The notes under the pieces are model-generated. The model saw nothing but the letters and a program-made list of their open reading frames with translations. It made no database searches and had not been told where the DNA came from. A program made the position numbers and the translations under genes. A stretch of DNA of 64,000 bases from 2-01-FULL-40-13 sp964433155 (GTDB lineage Bacteria > Patescibacteriota > Microgenomatia > UBA1406 > GWC2-37-13): assembly GCA_964433155.1 (NCBI GenBank), contig CAYSQE010000004.1:1-64000 (forward strand), read 5' to 3'. Position 1 is the stretch's first letter; each line of letters opens with the position of its first letter. This document shows, piece by piece, positions 14,317-22,994 of this stretch.

Positions 14317-14339
14317 AAAACAATTATATCGAATCCGTC

Positions 14340-15461
14340 TCACCTTGAGAAGAAATGGCTCCAGTCAGATACGGGCATCATGTTTTGCAGGCTGAAATTC
14401 CAAGCATAAAGATAAATGGCTGGAAAAAGAATGGCCAACGCGATTAGAAATTTTTTTGACGTGAAAAACCTTTCGAATGCAATACAGGCTAAAGACCATA
14501 GAGGTAAGCTGTAACGGCCAATGTCACGATGCTGAATGAATATTGTAACTATAAAAAATACAAGGCCGAAATAAAAAAAGCTTCGATATTTTGAATCTTT
14601 TAACGAAATGACAGCCAATAAATAAATGAAAAAATAGAAAATAATGTCCTCTAACCAAGCCGTACCTACCCATCTGCTTTGACCATTAAAGGCTGCAAAC
14701 GGCGCTACCAAATGAATATTATCTCCCGAGTGAAAGTAGGCAGAGAAATCCTTGTATTGGACTCCATATATCCCAAACACCCCTAATAAACCCAAAGGAA
14801 TAAGAAAAATAAATAATGACTGTAATTTAAATTTGTGTTTATTTTCAAAAAATACAAAACTGTACGCTACAAATAATAATATACCTGGTGTTTTTGTCAT
14901 CGTCGCCAGACCACCAAATAACCCAGCTAGTAAATACTTTTCCTTCTCGAAAAAAAATAAAGATGTAAGAATAAAAAGTATAAATAAGCTTTCTGGGGCA
15001 CCAATTGACCTTACTACAAGAAATCTTGGCAACATTAAAAAAACTGAGGTAAGAATGATTGGATGTTTTGTCAATTTAAATTGTTTAACTAGATAATAAA
15101 AAAACATTGCAAGAATGATTGTTGAAATAACGTTTATGAATATTGTGGACTTTGAATAATTGAAAATTGGGGCAAAAAGGCGAATCAGAAGCGGATACAA
15201 AGGAAGATGTGCGGAAAAATATTTAACGTCAAAAGATAAATCTAGTGGAAATTTTTCTATTAATTGTGGGTTATATAACGTTTTTGCAACAACAGCATAA
15301 AGAGGACCATCGTAGTGGCGATAAATATAAAGGAAATTTGAGTTGGGAATTGATAATCCAAACCATGAATTTTGTCGAAAAAGAAAGGGCGACCAAAATG
15401 CAAGCGTACTTATCAAAACAACAAGAATTAAGGTAAAATATGGAATTATGCGCTTACGCAT
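14340..15461 (-). CDS. PIG-V-like GT-C mannosyltransferase
   Basis: A 373-residue multi-pass protein with about ten helices. Just after the first helix comes IYRHYD51GPLYAVVAK, the H-x-DG-xx-Y pattern of PIG-V-like mannosyltransferases, followed by LPLYPLLIR and a GAPESLF loop. Such enzymes take mannose from a polyprenyl phosphate outside the membrane. ATG 15461 is preceded by TACAAT (minus strand, 15474-15469) at 7 nt, so it is probably leaderless. Its start codon overlaps head-to-head with that of the gene at 15448. The adaptor gene follows 23 nt downstream, so it may lead the MacAB operon. Confidence 0.72.
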   Translation of the reverse strand: MRKRIIPYFTLILVVLISTLAFWSPFLFRQNSWFGLSIPNSNFLYIYRHYDGPLYAVVAKTLYNPQLIEKFPLDLSFDVKYFSAHLPLYPLLIRLFAPIFNYSKSTIFINVISTIILAMFFYYLVKQFKLTKHPIILTSVFLMLPRFLVVRSIGAPESLFILFILTSLFFFEKEKYLLAGLFGGLATMTKTPGILLFVAYSFVFFENKHKFKLQSLFIFLIPLGLLGVFGIYGVQYKDFSAYFHSGDNIHLVAPFAAFNGQSRWVGTAWLEDIIFYFFIYLLAVISLKDSKYRSFFYFGLVFFIVTIFIQHRDIGRYSLPLWSLACIAFERFFTSKKFLIALAILFPAIYLYAWNFSLQNMMPVSDWSHFFSR

Positions 15462-16914
15462 TTGGAATATTGTAGCAAATAACAAACTTTTTTTAACGCT
15501 ATTGATTCCGGCAATTTTTATTCGCTTCTTCAGACTATACGATTTTGCTACTTTTCTTGGCGATCAAGGGCGAGACGCTATTATTATCAAAAGAATAGCA
15601 ACATTAGAGCATTTACCTGCTATTGGAGCTCCAAGTTCTGTCGGTGGTTTTTTTTTGGGGCCCTTTTATTATTATCTTGTTGCTCCATTTCTGCTAATTT
15701 TTAACTTCAGTCCTGAAGGATTAGCATTTGGCGTTGCACTTATCTATTTAGTAGGAATTATTTTTTGCTTTTATTTAATAAAAAGAGAGATCAATTACCC
15801 TTCTGCAATCTTCTTCACGATTTTATTTGCTTACTCTGGGTTACTTATAGACTTTGCTAGATTCTCTTGGAATCCCAATTTGCTTCCTCTAGTTTCTTTC
15901 CTTTCACTCTACTTTCTGTATAAAACCTTGAAACATAAACAAACGGTTATATTCCCTGCACTTTTTGGAGCATTTTTATCTTTTTCTATCCAGCTACATT
16001 ATCTTGCTATATTCTTATCTATTCCTATCTTAGTTATTCTGGGACATGAATTAATAAAACAAAAAAAACGTTCATCCTTGATTCAAAAAATTATCTTTAG
16101 CGTTCTTTCTTTTTTTGTGTTTTCTTCACCACTGCTTATTTTTGACCTCAAACATGAATTTGTCAATAGTCGAACCGTTATCAGATTTTTTTCTGAAAAA
16201 AATATTGTTTCTAATTCATCCTTCTTTGCAAAAATAATGGAGACAAACAGCCAATTCTACTTTTTCTTTTTTGGAACCCATCTAAATAATTCCTTAGCCT
16301 TAATCATAACTATATCTCTAACTGCTGTAACATTAATGATAAATCGTTCAAAAAAGTTTAACTTAGTAACAATCAATCTTCTAAATTTTTTACTATATAT
16401 TTTTTGTTTTAGTTTATTGAACACATTTCGGCTTGTACATTATTATGGAAGTCTGTACCTAAGCTTTTCTCTTCTTATCACGAATTTATTAGCTTATTTT
16501 TTTAAGGGAAAAATTTTACGTATTTTTATTACAGTATTTCTCTTTATGTACATTATTTTTAACGTTTCTAAGTTTAAATACTTATTCGGTAATTCTATAA
16601 GGCAAATTCAGAACGCAGAGATAGTCGCAGACACAATCTTAAAGACAGATCCGAAACAACCCTATCAAATTATTGCAACTCCGTTTACAGAAACTGACGG
16701 CAGCTATAGATATTTTCTTGAAATAAAAGGTAAGAAACCTTTGGAGGCAGATAGTATTGAACAACCCGAACAACTGTATGTACTTTGTCCTACAAAAGAT
16801 TGTCAAGTTTTAGGCAATCCTCAATGGCAGATCGCTTCTTTCCAAAATGGAAAAATTGAGACAAGTTGGAAAACTTACGGAATCAAAATCTATAAATTAG
16901 TTCACGAAAAATAA
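15448..16914 (+). CDS. GT39-like multi-pass glycosyltransferase
   Basis: A 489-residue GT-C protein. The first loop has FLGD39QGRD43AIIIKRI and later GAPSSVGGFFLGPFYYYLVAP, the GDQGRDA...GPFYYY type shared with the genes at 38703 and 41922 (YDxARD... GVFxGP). The Asp residues in that outer loop are the expected catalytic site for transfer from a polyprenyl-linked sugar. The soluble C-terminus has Cys at CPTKDC. ATG 15448 is chosen over a frame 35 codons longer because the latter has no hydrophobic start; TAAAAT lies 8 nt upstream. It overlaps the start of the divergent gene by 14 bp and leads the plus-strand block to 22994. Confidence 0.82.
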   Translation: MRLRIWNIVANNKLFLTLLIPAIFIRFFRLYDFATFLGDQGRDAIIIKRIATLEHLPAIGAPSSVGGFFLGPFYYYLVAPFLLIFNFSPEGLAFGVALIYLVGIIFCFYLIKREINYPSAIFFTILFAYSGLLIDFARFSWNPNLLPLVSFLSLYFLYKTLKHKQTVIFPALFGAFLSFSIQLHYLAIFLSIPILVILGHELIKQKKRSSLIQKIIFSVLSFFVFSSPLLIFDLKHEFVNSRTVIRFFSEKNIVSNSSFFAKIMETNSQFYFFFFGTHLNNSLALIITISLTAVTLMINRSKKFNLVTINLLNFLLYIFCFSLLNTFRLVHYYGSLYLSFSLLITNLLAYFFKGKILRIFITVFLFMYIIFNVSKFKYLFGNSIRQIQNAEIVADTILKTDPKQPYQIIATPFTETDGSYRYFLEIKGKKPLEADSIEQPEQLYVLCPTKDCQVLGNPQWQIASFQNGKIETSWKTYGIKIYKLVHEK

Positions 16915-16915
16915 T

Positions 16916-17656
16916 ATGCAAATCTCTCTCATTATCCCCTGCTACAACGAAGAGGCCAATATTCAAAAGGGGGTGCTTGATAAGTTTGGTAATTTCACCA
17001 AAGACGACGCTCGTTTCATTGAAGTAATAATAATCGATGACGGTTCTGATGATCACTCAAAAAAACTCATCAATGAAGAATATTTAAGACAATTCCCGAA
17101 ATTTAGCCTTATAGCCAATAAACATCAAGGCAAAGCATTTGCCATAATCACTGGAATAAAATATGCAAAAGGAAATTATGTTATGTTCTCTGATATGGAT
17201 TTGGCGACACCAATTGAAGAAGCTGGAAAATTATTGAAAGAGACAGAAAATAGTGAGATCGTAATTGGCTCGAGAAATAGCAATAGAGCTGGCGCGCCCT
17301 TACTTCGTAAAATTATGGCAAGGGGGTTTGTCGTGATAAGAGATATGTTTATTGGCTTAAACGGAATTAAAGATACTCAGTGCGGTTTTAAAATATTTAA
17401 TAGAAAGGCCGCTCTTAAAATTATTGAAAAACTTAAGGTTTTTCATGATAGAAGAAAAGCCATTGGTTCATCTGTGACTGCGGGATTTGATCTTGAGTTC
17501 TTATTTCTCGCCCTAAAACTGGATTATAATATTAAAGAAGTACCTGTAACTTGGCTTCATGTGGAGACAAAAAATGTAAATTTTATAAAGGATTCCGTCG
17601 AAACTTTGATAGATATATTTAAAATTAAGTATTACGACTTTCTACATAGGTACTAA
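16916..17656 (+). CDS. GT2 glycosyltransferase, dolichyl-phosphate glucose/mannose synthase-like
   Basis: A 246-residue soluble GT2 enzyme. It has IIPCYNEE (7-13), the nucleotide-binding VIIIDD42GS, and the metal motif SDMD96LATP with D94/D96, followed by EIVIGSRN and DTQCGFKIF. These are the marks of Alg5/DPM1-like enzymes, which move a sugar from UDP or GDP onto polyprenyl phosphate and so make the donor for GT-C enzymes. No membrane helices are seen. It starts 1 nt after the upstream gene ends and its own stop abuts the next ATG. Confidence 0.9.
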   Translation: MQISLIIPCYNEEANIQKGVLDKFGNFTKDDARFIEVIIIDDGSDDHSKKLINEEYLRQFPKFSLIANKHQGKAFAIITGIKYAKGNYVMFSDMDLATPIEEAGKLLKETENSEIVIGSRNSNRAGAPLLRKIMARGFVVIRDMFIGLNGIKDTQCGFKIFNRKAALKIIEKLKVFHDRRKAIGSSVTAGFDLEFLFLALKLDYNIKEVPVTWLHVETKNVNFIKDSVETLIDIFKIKYYDFLHRY

Positions 17657-18907
17657 ATGAAAAAAATCTTAACAGAATCACTGATTTTAGTAGTCTTCTC
17701 TTCTCTAATAGTCTTTTATCAATTTAATAAAGTTCCTAAAAAGATCTCTTGGGACGAAGTAGAATTTACAAGATTAGCCCTAACGCTCGAGAACAAACCA
17801 TACACGCCTTACAGTCAACTTGCAACCGGACATTCTACTTTATATTTTTATATCATTCTCGCTTCATTTAAGATTTTTGGAGTAAATAATTTTGCACTCA
17901 GACTTCCAGCTGCGCTTTTTGGAATTCTAAATGTTTTGATATTTTATTTTGTTGTCCGTTTGAGTTTTAATAAGATCAAATATTTTGATAGTTATTTACC
18001 TTTAGTTTTATCTCTTATTTTAATTACTTTACGTTGGTACTTCAACTTTGCTCGCTTTTCCTTTGAAGCCACCTTTTTATTATTTGTTGAATTAATGGCT
18101 GTATACTTTTTTTTAAAACTCTTTGTTATCAAGCGATATTTATTTGTAATCTTGTCTGGGATCTTTTCAGGTCTTGCTTTTCTTTCTTATTATCCCGGTA
18201 GGATTTTTTTTCTTTTACCTTTGACTTTTTTATTTTTTTACTCTCGTAAATTTCATCTAGAAAAATATCTTTTAATATTTTTACTGAGTTTTTTTATTGC
18301 CGCTTCTCCACTTGTTTTGCATTTTACAACAAATAAGGATCAAAGAATCCAGGAACAGCTTTTCCTGACAGACAAAAAACTAAAACCAAAAGAAAAATTA
18401 TTTTATTTTGGAAAAAATGTAATGAAAATTTCTTTTATGTTTAATCTCTATGGGGATCTTAATGGCAGACATAATTACCCTGGTAAACCGATCCTAAATC
18501 CAATTATAGGTGCTTTCTTTTTATTCGGGTTTCTAGTAACAATTTTAAATTTAAAAAAATTTATGAATCAATTTTTTCTTTTTTATTTTATTTTAAGCTT
18601 AATACCGGCAATCTTCACATATCCTATTGAAAACCCCAACAATTTAAGAACATATACTGCAATTATTCCATCTTTGTATTTTGTCGGAGGGGGTATAATT
18701 TATCTTCTACAATCCGAAAACAAATCTAAAATATTATTATTTGGAACTATTTTTGGGCTAATCCTATTACTTACCCTATCATCTTTATATGACCTTCGAA
18801 CTTATTTTCTTTATCAAAAACATGTTTTTACTAAATCGTTTGAACTAAATGGATCAATACAGCGTATTTTAAATTTAAAATTATGGGAAAAAACAAATTC
18901 ATTGTGA
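17657..18907 (+). CDS. GT39/ArnT-like multi-pass glycosyltransferase
   Basis: A 416-residue GT-C protein with about eleven helices. The first outer loop has SWD33E34VEFTRLALTL and then TGHSTLYFYI, and NNFALRLPAALFG begins the third helix. The DE pair and the ALRLPAAL segment are typical of PMT_2/ArnT-like enzymes that use polyprenyl-phosphate sugars. It lacks the large C-terminal soluble domain of its relatives. The next gene starts 25 bp inside its 3' end. Confidence 0.8.
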   Translation: MKKILTESLILVVFSSLIVFYQFNKVPKKISWDEVEFTRLALTLENKPYTPYSQLATGHSTLYFYIILASFKIFGVNNFALRLPAALFGILNVLIFYFVVRLSFNKIKYFDSYLPLVLSLILITLRWYFNFARFSFEATFLLFVELMAVYFFLKLFVIKRYLFVILSGIFSGLAFLSYYPGRIFFLLPLTFLFFYSRKFHLEKYLLIFLLSFFIAASPLVLHFTTNKDQRIQEQLFLTDKKLKPKEKLFYFGKNVMKISFMFNLYGDLNGRHNYPGKPILNPIIGAFFLFGFLVTILNLKKFMNQFFLFYFILSLIPAIFTYPIENPNNLRTYTAIIPSLYFVGGGIIYLLQSENKSKILLFGTIFGLILLLTLSSLYDLRTYFLYQKHVFTKSFELNGSIQRILNLKLWEKTNSL

Positions 18908-20034
18908 CCGCAACGGCGGTTTTACTTTTTGTTTCCTTTCTTTATGTTTTTTTTGTTATAGTACAGAATAAAGAACTTTACACTCAACGTTTTGATCCGA
19001 AGCGCTTTGAAAACAAATACAATAATTCTCAGTGGGTGATTCCAGAGTCAAAAAATATTATCTCTGATGAAGATCTTTATACATATGCGGGATATAGATA
19101 TTTAAATGGCATAAATCCAATACTCGTAAGTCCAGAAGTACCACCACTTGGTAAATATATTATAGGAGGTTCAATCCAGATATTCCAAAATCAACGAGTT
19201 ACTTCATTACTTTCTGCTCTTCTGAGTTTAGTTTTAGTCGCTTATATTGTATATATGCCTACTAAATCATTTTTTATTATGTCGTTGGCGGTATTTCTGA
19301 CATCTATTCAAACGCTTTTTATCGACCAAATTATCCACGCACCCCAACTTGATATTTTTCAACTCCTCTTTTTGCTCCTGTTCATTATTTCTTTTCTAAT
19401 CTTTCAAAAAAGGAAGAATATAATTTTTCTTTTAGCATCTGGTATAGCGATGGGCTATTTTTTTTCAACAAAATTCTTTTTAATCAATTTCGTTATCTTT
19501 AATGGAACTTTAATCTTGTTTTATATTTTAAGAAAAACAATTTTCAGAGAAAGTCTTTTTCAGCTCATTTTATTAAATATCACATCACTGATTGTCTATC
19601 TTTTCTCCTATATGGTTTATTTCATTCAAGGAGGAAATTTACGAAGTTTTCTAGGAGTTCAGAAATGGATATTCTTTTTCTATCAAAGCTCCAAAATTGA
19701 TATTACTAAGCTGTTTGGTAATTATATAAGCTTAATTCTTCTCAATCGCTGGCGTTTTTGGACCGAAGGATATCCAATCATACAATACCATTATTGGTCA
19801 ATACTATGGCCAATAATTTTTTTTCTTGGTCTTTTTTCCGGTTATAAACTTTGGAAGTTACAAAAAAAAAGACCGAGTGATTTGGTAATTTTTTTAATAA
19901 GTTTTTTGATCATTTATAACATTTTTCTTTTTATAACTCCTATATATCCGAGATATTTATTATTACTCTTTATTCCTCTAAATATTTTGACCGCAGTTTA
20001 TATTGGTAAAATTATTGAAAAAAAATATGCTTAA
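18883..20034 (+). CDS. PMT-like multi-pass membrane glycosyltransferase
   Basis: A 383-residue protein with about nine helices. The outer loop after the first helix has ISD62E63D64LYTYAGYRYLNGINP and SPEVPPLGKYIIG, similar to protein-O-mannosyltransferase relatives (D-E/D pair and a P-P-L-G-K helix start). The overlap with the previous gene (25 bp) and with the next (8 bp) indicates translational coupling. Acceptor and donor cannot be told. Confidence 0.75.
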   Translation: MGKNKFIVTATAVLLFVSFLYVFFVIVQNKELYTQRFDPKRFENKYNNSQWVIPESKNIISDEDLYTYAGYRYLNGINPILVSPEVPPLGKYIIGGSIQIFQNQRVTSLLSALLSLVLVAYIVYMPTKSFFIMSLAVFLTSIQTLFIDQIIHAPQLDIFQLLFLLLFIISFLIFQKRKNIIFLLASGIAMGYFFSTKFFLINFVIFNGTLILFYILRKTIFRESLFQLILLNITSLIVYLFSYMVYFIQGGNLRSFLGVQKWIFFFYQSSKIDITKLFGNYISLILLNRWRFWTEGYPIIQYHYWSILWPIIFFLGLFSGYKLWKLQKKRPSDLVIFLISFLIIYNIFLFITPIYPRYLLLLFIPLNILTAVYIGKIIEKKYA

Positions 20035-21469
20035 AAAACATTTTTTACTCATTCTTTTTTTAATCTTATATTTTTTTATTATTGCCTACAAATTAATTTT
20101 TAATCCCACTCCTTTCTACGACTGGGACGAGGCCATAAACGTACAGGTTTCAAAGGAAGTAATAGAAAAAATGTCGCTTGTCCCCCTATGGCAAGGAAAT
20201 CCATGGCTTGATAAACCTCCTCTACCCTTTCTGTTATTTGGAATAGTAATGAAATTTACGCCGTTTGTCTCTCCTGAAATATCTCTTCGCTTTTTTTCCT
20301 TACTCTTATCGCTTATCTCCCTCATTTTTATCTATACAGTTTTTTATAAAGCTTCAAAAGACAAATTTATTGCTTTTTTTACAGTATTATTAACTTCTTT
20401 CACTCCAATTTTTCTTCAACGATCACAAATTGTGAACTTAGACGTGTTTCTACTTATTGGATGGCTCGGATATTTATTATTTGTTCAAAATTATTGGGTG
20501 AGCTTGTTCTTTCTTGCTTTCGGTGTATTTAGTAAATCGCTTTTAGGTTTCTACCCGATAGTAATCCTTACCGGGTATTATATATACCTTTTAAATATAA
20601 AAAAAATTAATTTTATAAAATTTAAAAAACTATCCTTGAGGTTGTTTAGCCATGTAACGATTCTGTCGATTTGGTATTTTGTAATGGTTTTTATCTTTAA
20701 GGAGCAATTTTTGCACCAACATATAATTGAAACGCACTTTCGTAGAGTTACAGCTTCTCTTGAATCTCATTTTGGACAGCGAACTTACTATCTTGATCTT
20801 ATGTTTGAACAACTCGGTCTATTTACCTGGCTATCGTTTTTAGGTTTTGGAATCATTATTTGGCGTTTTATTGCGAAAAAACTAACTAACCAACAACTAA
20901 CAAACTTACTATATCTTTTTCCCTTGTTTGTCTTTCTCAATCTCACAAAAACCAAAATCTTCTGGTACCTCTACCCTGCTATTCCCCAGTTTGCCTTTCT
21001 TGCAGTCTTGCCGCTATCGCTTGTCAATAAAAAGAAAGTGGTCTTCTTCTTCTTTGGATTTATAATTATTATTCTCATTTTTTACCAAAACTTCATCAAA
21101 ACCAACTTCTTCACTACTTTTTACTCCCAACCCGAAGACCACTATCGCCTAGCACTCTATTCTAAAAATTACTGTGATGCTTTGACGGTTTTAGTCGGAA
21201 AAGAAACGAGAGATGCCACCAAAACACTTGAAGATCTGGCATTAACCATATCTTCAACAAAACAATGGGGAGACCACCCATCGATTGTATATTATTTTGG
21301 AAAAAAGGTAAATTTTGAATATGATGAAGCTTTTTTAAAGAAGACATTAGCTTATTTCACTAAAAAAAGATGTCTGGTTGTAGGAAAAAATGATCTAGAT
21401 ATTCCTTTTTTAAATAAACAATTCTTGAAGCAAAAAAATTTTGACAGTTTAGTTCTCTTGTATAATTAG
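20027..21469 (+). CDS. ArnT-like multi-pass glycosyltransferase
   Basis: A 480-residue GT-C protein. FYD32WD34E35AINVQVSKEV is followed by NPWLDKPPLPFLLFG, the classic ArnT/PMT_2 pair of motifs (D-x-x-E then KPP), and by SLRFFSLLLSL. The C-terminal 100 residues form a soluble domain with single cysteines. ATG 20027 is preferred over the frame eight codons longer; it overlaps the stop of the upstream gene by 8 bp. Confidence 0.85.
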   Translation: MLKKHFLLILFLILYFFIIAYKLIFNPTPFYDWDEAINVQVSKEVIEKMSLVPLWQGNPWLDKPPLPFLLFGIVMKFTPFVSPEISLRFFSLLLSLISLIFIYTVFYKASKDKFIAFFTVLLTSFTPIFLQRSQIVNLDVFLLIGWLGYLLFVQNYWVSLFFLAFGVFSKSLLGFYPIVILTGYYIYLLNIKKINFIKFKKLSLRLFSHVTILSIWYFVMVFIFKEQFLHQHIIETHFRRVTASLESHFGQRTYYLDLMFEQLGLFTWLSFLGFGIIIWRFIAKKLTNQQLTNLLYLFPLFVFLNLTKTKIFWYLYPAIPQFAFLAVLPLSLVNKKKVVFFFFGFIIIILIFYQNFIKTNFFTTFYSQPEDHYRLALYSKNYCDALTVLVGKETRDATKTLEDLALTISSTKQWGDHPSIVYYFGKKVNFEYDEAFLKKTLAYFTKKRCLVVGKNDLDIPFLNKQFLKQKNFDSLVLLYN

Positions 21470-21476
21470 TTTGTCT

Positions 21477-22994
21477 ATGTTTGATATTCTTGAGACAATT
21501 AGATATATAAAAAAGCTATTTAGCAGGAATGATTTTTTGATTTTTATCTTCTTAATTTCTACTTATTGTATCACCCGATTAATAAACGTAGACAAATTTC
21601 CCATTTTTTCCGATGAAGGGATATATATACATTGGGCAAAGGTAGCGTGGCATGATGCGAGCTGGAGATTTGTTTCACTCACTGATGGTAAACAACCACT
21701 ACAAACATGGGGAACAATTCCATTTCTTAGACTTTTTCCCGATAATGCTCTTCTTGCTGGTAGATTATTCTCTGTATCAACAGGATTTATAGCCTTAATC
21801 GGAATGTTCGTTTTGCTTTTTTATCTTTTTGGGAAAAGAACTGCTTTTTTAGGAAGTTTTTTATACGTTTTTACACCTTATTTTCTTTTTTATGATCGCA
21901 TTGCGCTGGTCGATTCCGGAGTAAATGCTGGATTTATCTGGATATTATTTCTCTCTATCCTTCTTGCTCGAATTCAAAGACTCGATGTATCTCTAATCTT
22001 TGGATTAACAGCAGGATTATCTCTTTTGGCAAAGTCTTCTGTCAGAGTTTTTCTTGGTTTATCTGCCTTAGCACCAATAATTTTCTGGGAAAAAAACATA
22101 AGAAAATTCTTGACGAAAAGCGTTAATTATTATTTTCTCTTTGGAATAGCTTCGTTTATGGCATTGATTCTATACAATGTACAGCGCCTTTCTCCTTTTT
22201 TCCACTATGTAGCAGAGAAAAATAAAACATTTATCATGACATTCTCGGAGTTTAAACAAAATCCTTTTGCTGGCTTCTTTCACAATATTCAAATCATTCC
22301 AGAATATGTCATAAATGAGTCTGGTTTTATTTTGATAGTATTCGCGGTTCTTGGTTTATGGAGATTATTCAAGAAGGATGTCAAATTAAGTTTGTATCTT
22401 GTTTCTTGGATCTTGATTCCTTTTTTAGCTATTGCTTTGTTCTCTAAAGTAATATATCCCCGTTATCTTATATTTTTTGGAAGTCTTTTGGTTATTCTTG
22501 CATCTTTTTATCTTGGTCAAATAAAAAAAACAAAACAATTCACTCTATATTTATTCATAATTGGAATATTTTTTACCTATTACAATTTAACGATTTTATT
22601 TGACTATGCAAAAATTCCCTTTCCAGAAATCGATAGAGGTCAATATGTTGAAGGAGCAACGGCTGGATGGGGGGCAAAAGAAATTGTAAGCTTTGTACAG
22701 CAAAAATCAAACGAAAAACCGGTGATTCTTCTTGCCGAAGGAAGTTTTGGCTTGATTGGAGATGTATTAGACGTCTTAACAAAACCTAGTGACAAAATAT
22801 TTATCAAAGGCTATTGGCCGCTTGAAGAAAAACAACTTATAGAAAATCAAAAAGAACTCGATGAGAATTACGTCTATGCTGTCTTCGCTCAAAAAAAAGA
22901 TTTCCCCACTAGTTGGCCAATTAAATTAATCGGGCGGTACGATAAACCAGGCAATAAATCAACCATCTTTCTTTTTGAACTGATTAGACAGTAA
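21477..22994 (+). CDS. GT39-like multi-pass glycosyltransferase
   Basis: A 505-residue GT-C protein. FPIFSD46E47GIYIHWAKVAW is followed by DGKQPLQTWGTIPFLRLFP, so it has the DE and the (K)QPL motifs of the family, then LAGRLFSVSTG. The last 110 residues form a soluble domain outside the membrane. ATG 21477 is taken; TTG 21471 would add two residues. The gene converges with the next one and their 3' coding ends overlap by 36 bp, which is long for this window. Confidence 0.84.
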   Translation: MFDILETIRYIKKLFSRNDFLIFIFLISTYCITRLINVDKFPIFSDEGIYIHWAKVAWHDASWRFVSLTDGKQPLQTWGTIPFLRLFPDNALLAGRLFSVSTGFIALIGMFVLLFYLFGKRTAFLGSFLYVFTPYFLFYDRIALVDSGVNAGFIWILFLSILLARIQRLDVSLIFGLTAGLSLLAKSSVRVFLGLSALAPIIFWEKNIRKFLTKSVNYYFLFGIASFMALILYNVQRLSPFFHYVAEKNKTFIMTFSEFKQNPFAGFFHNIQIIPEYVINESGFILIVFAVLGLWRLFKKDVKLSLYLVSWILIPFLAIALFSKVIYPRYLIFFGSLLVILASFYLGQIKKTKQFTLYLFIIGIFFTYYNLTILFDYAKIPFPEIDRGQYVEGATAGWGAKEIVSFVQQKSNEKPVILLAEGSFGLIGDVLDVLTKPSDKIFIKGYWPLEEKQLIENQKELDENYVYAVFAQKKDFPTSWPIKLIGRYDKPGNKSTIFLFELIRQ

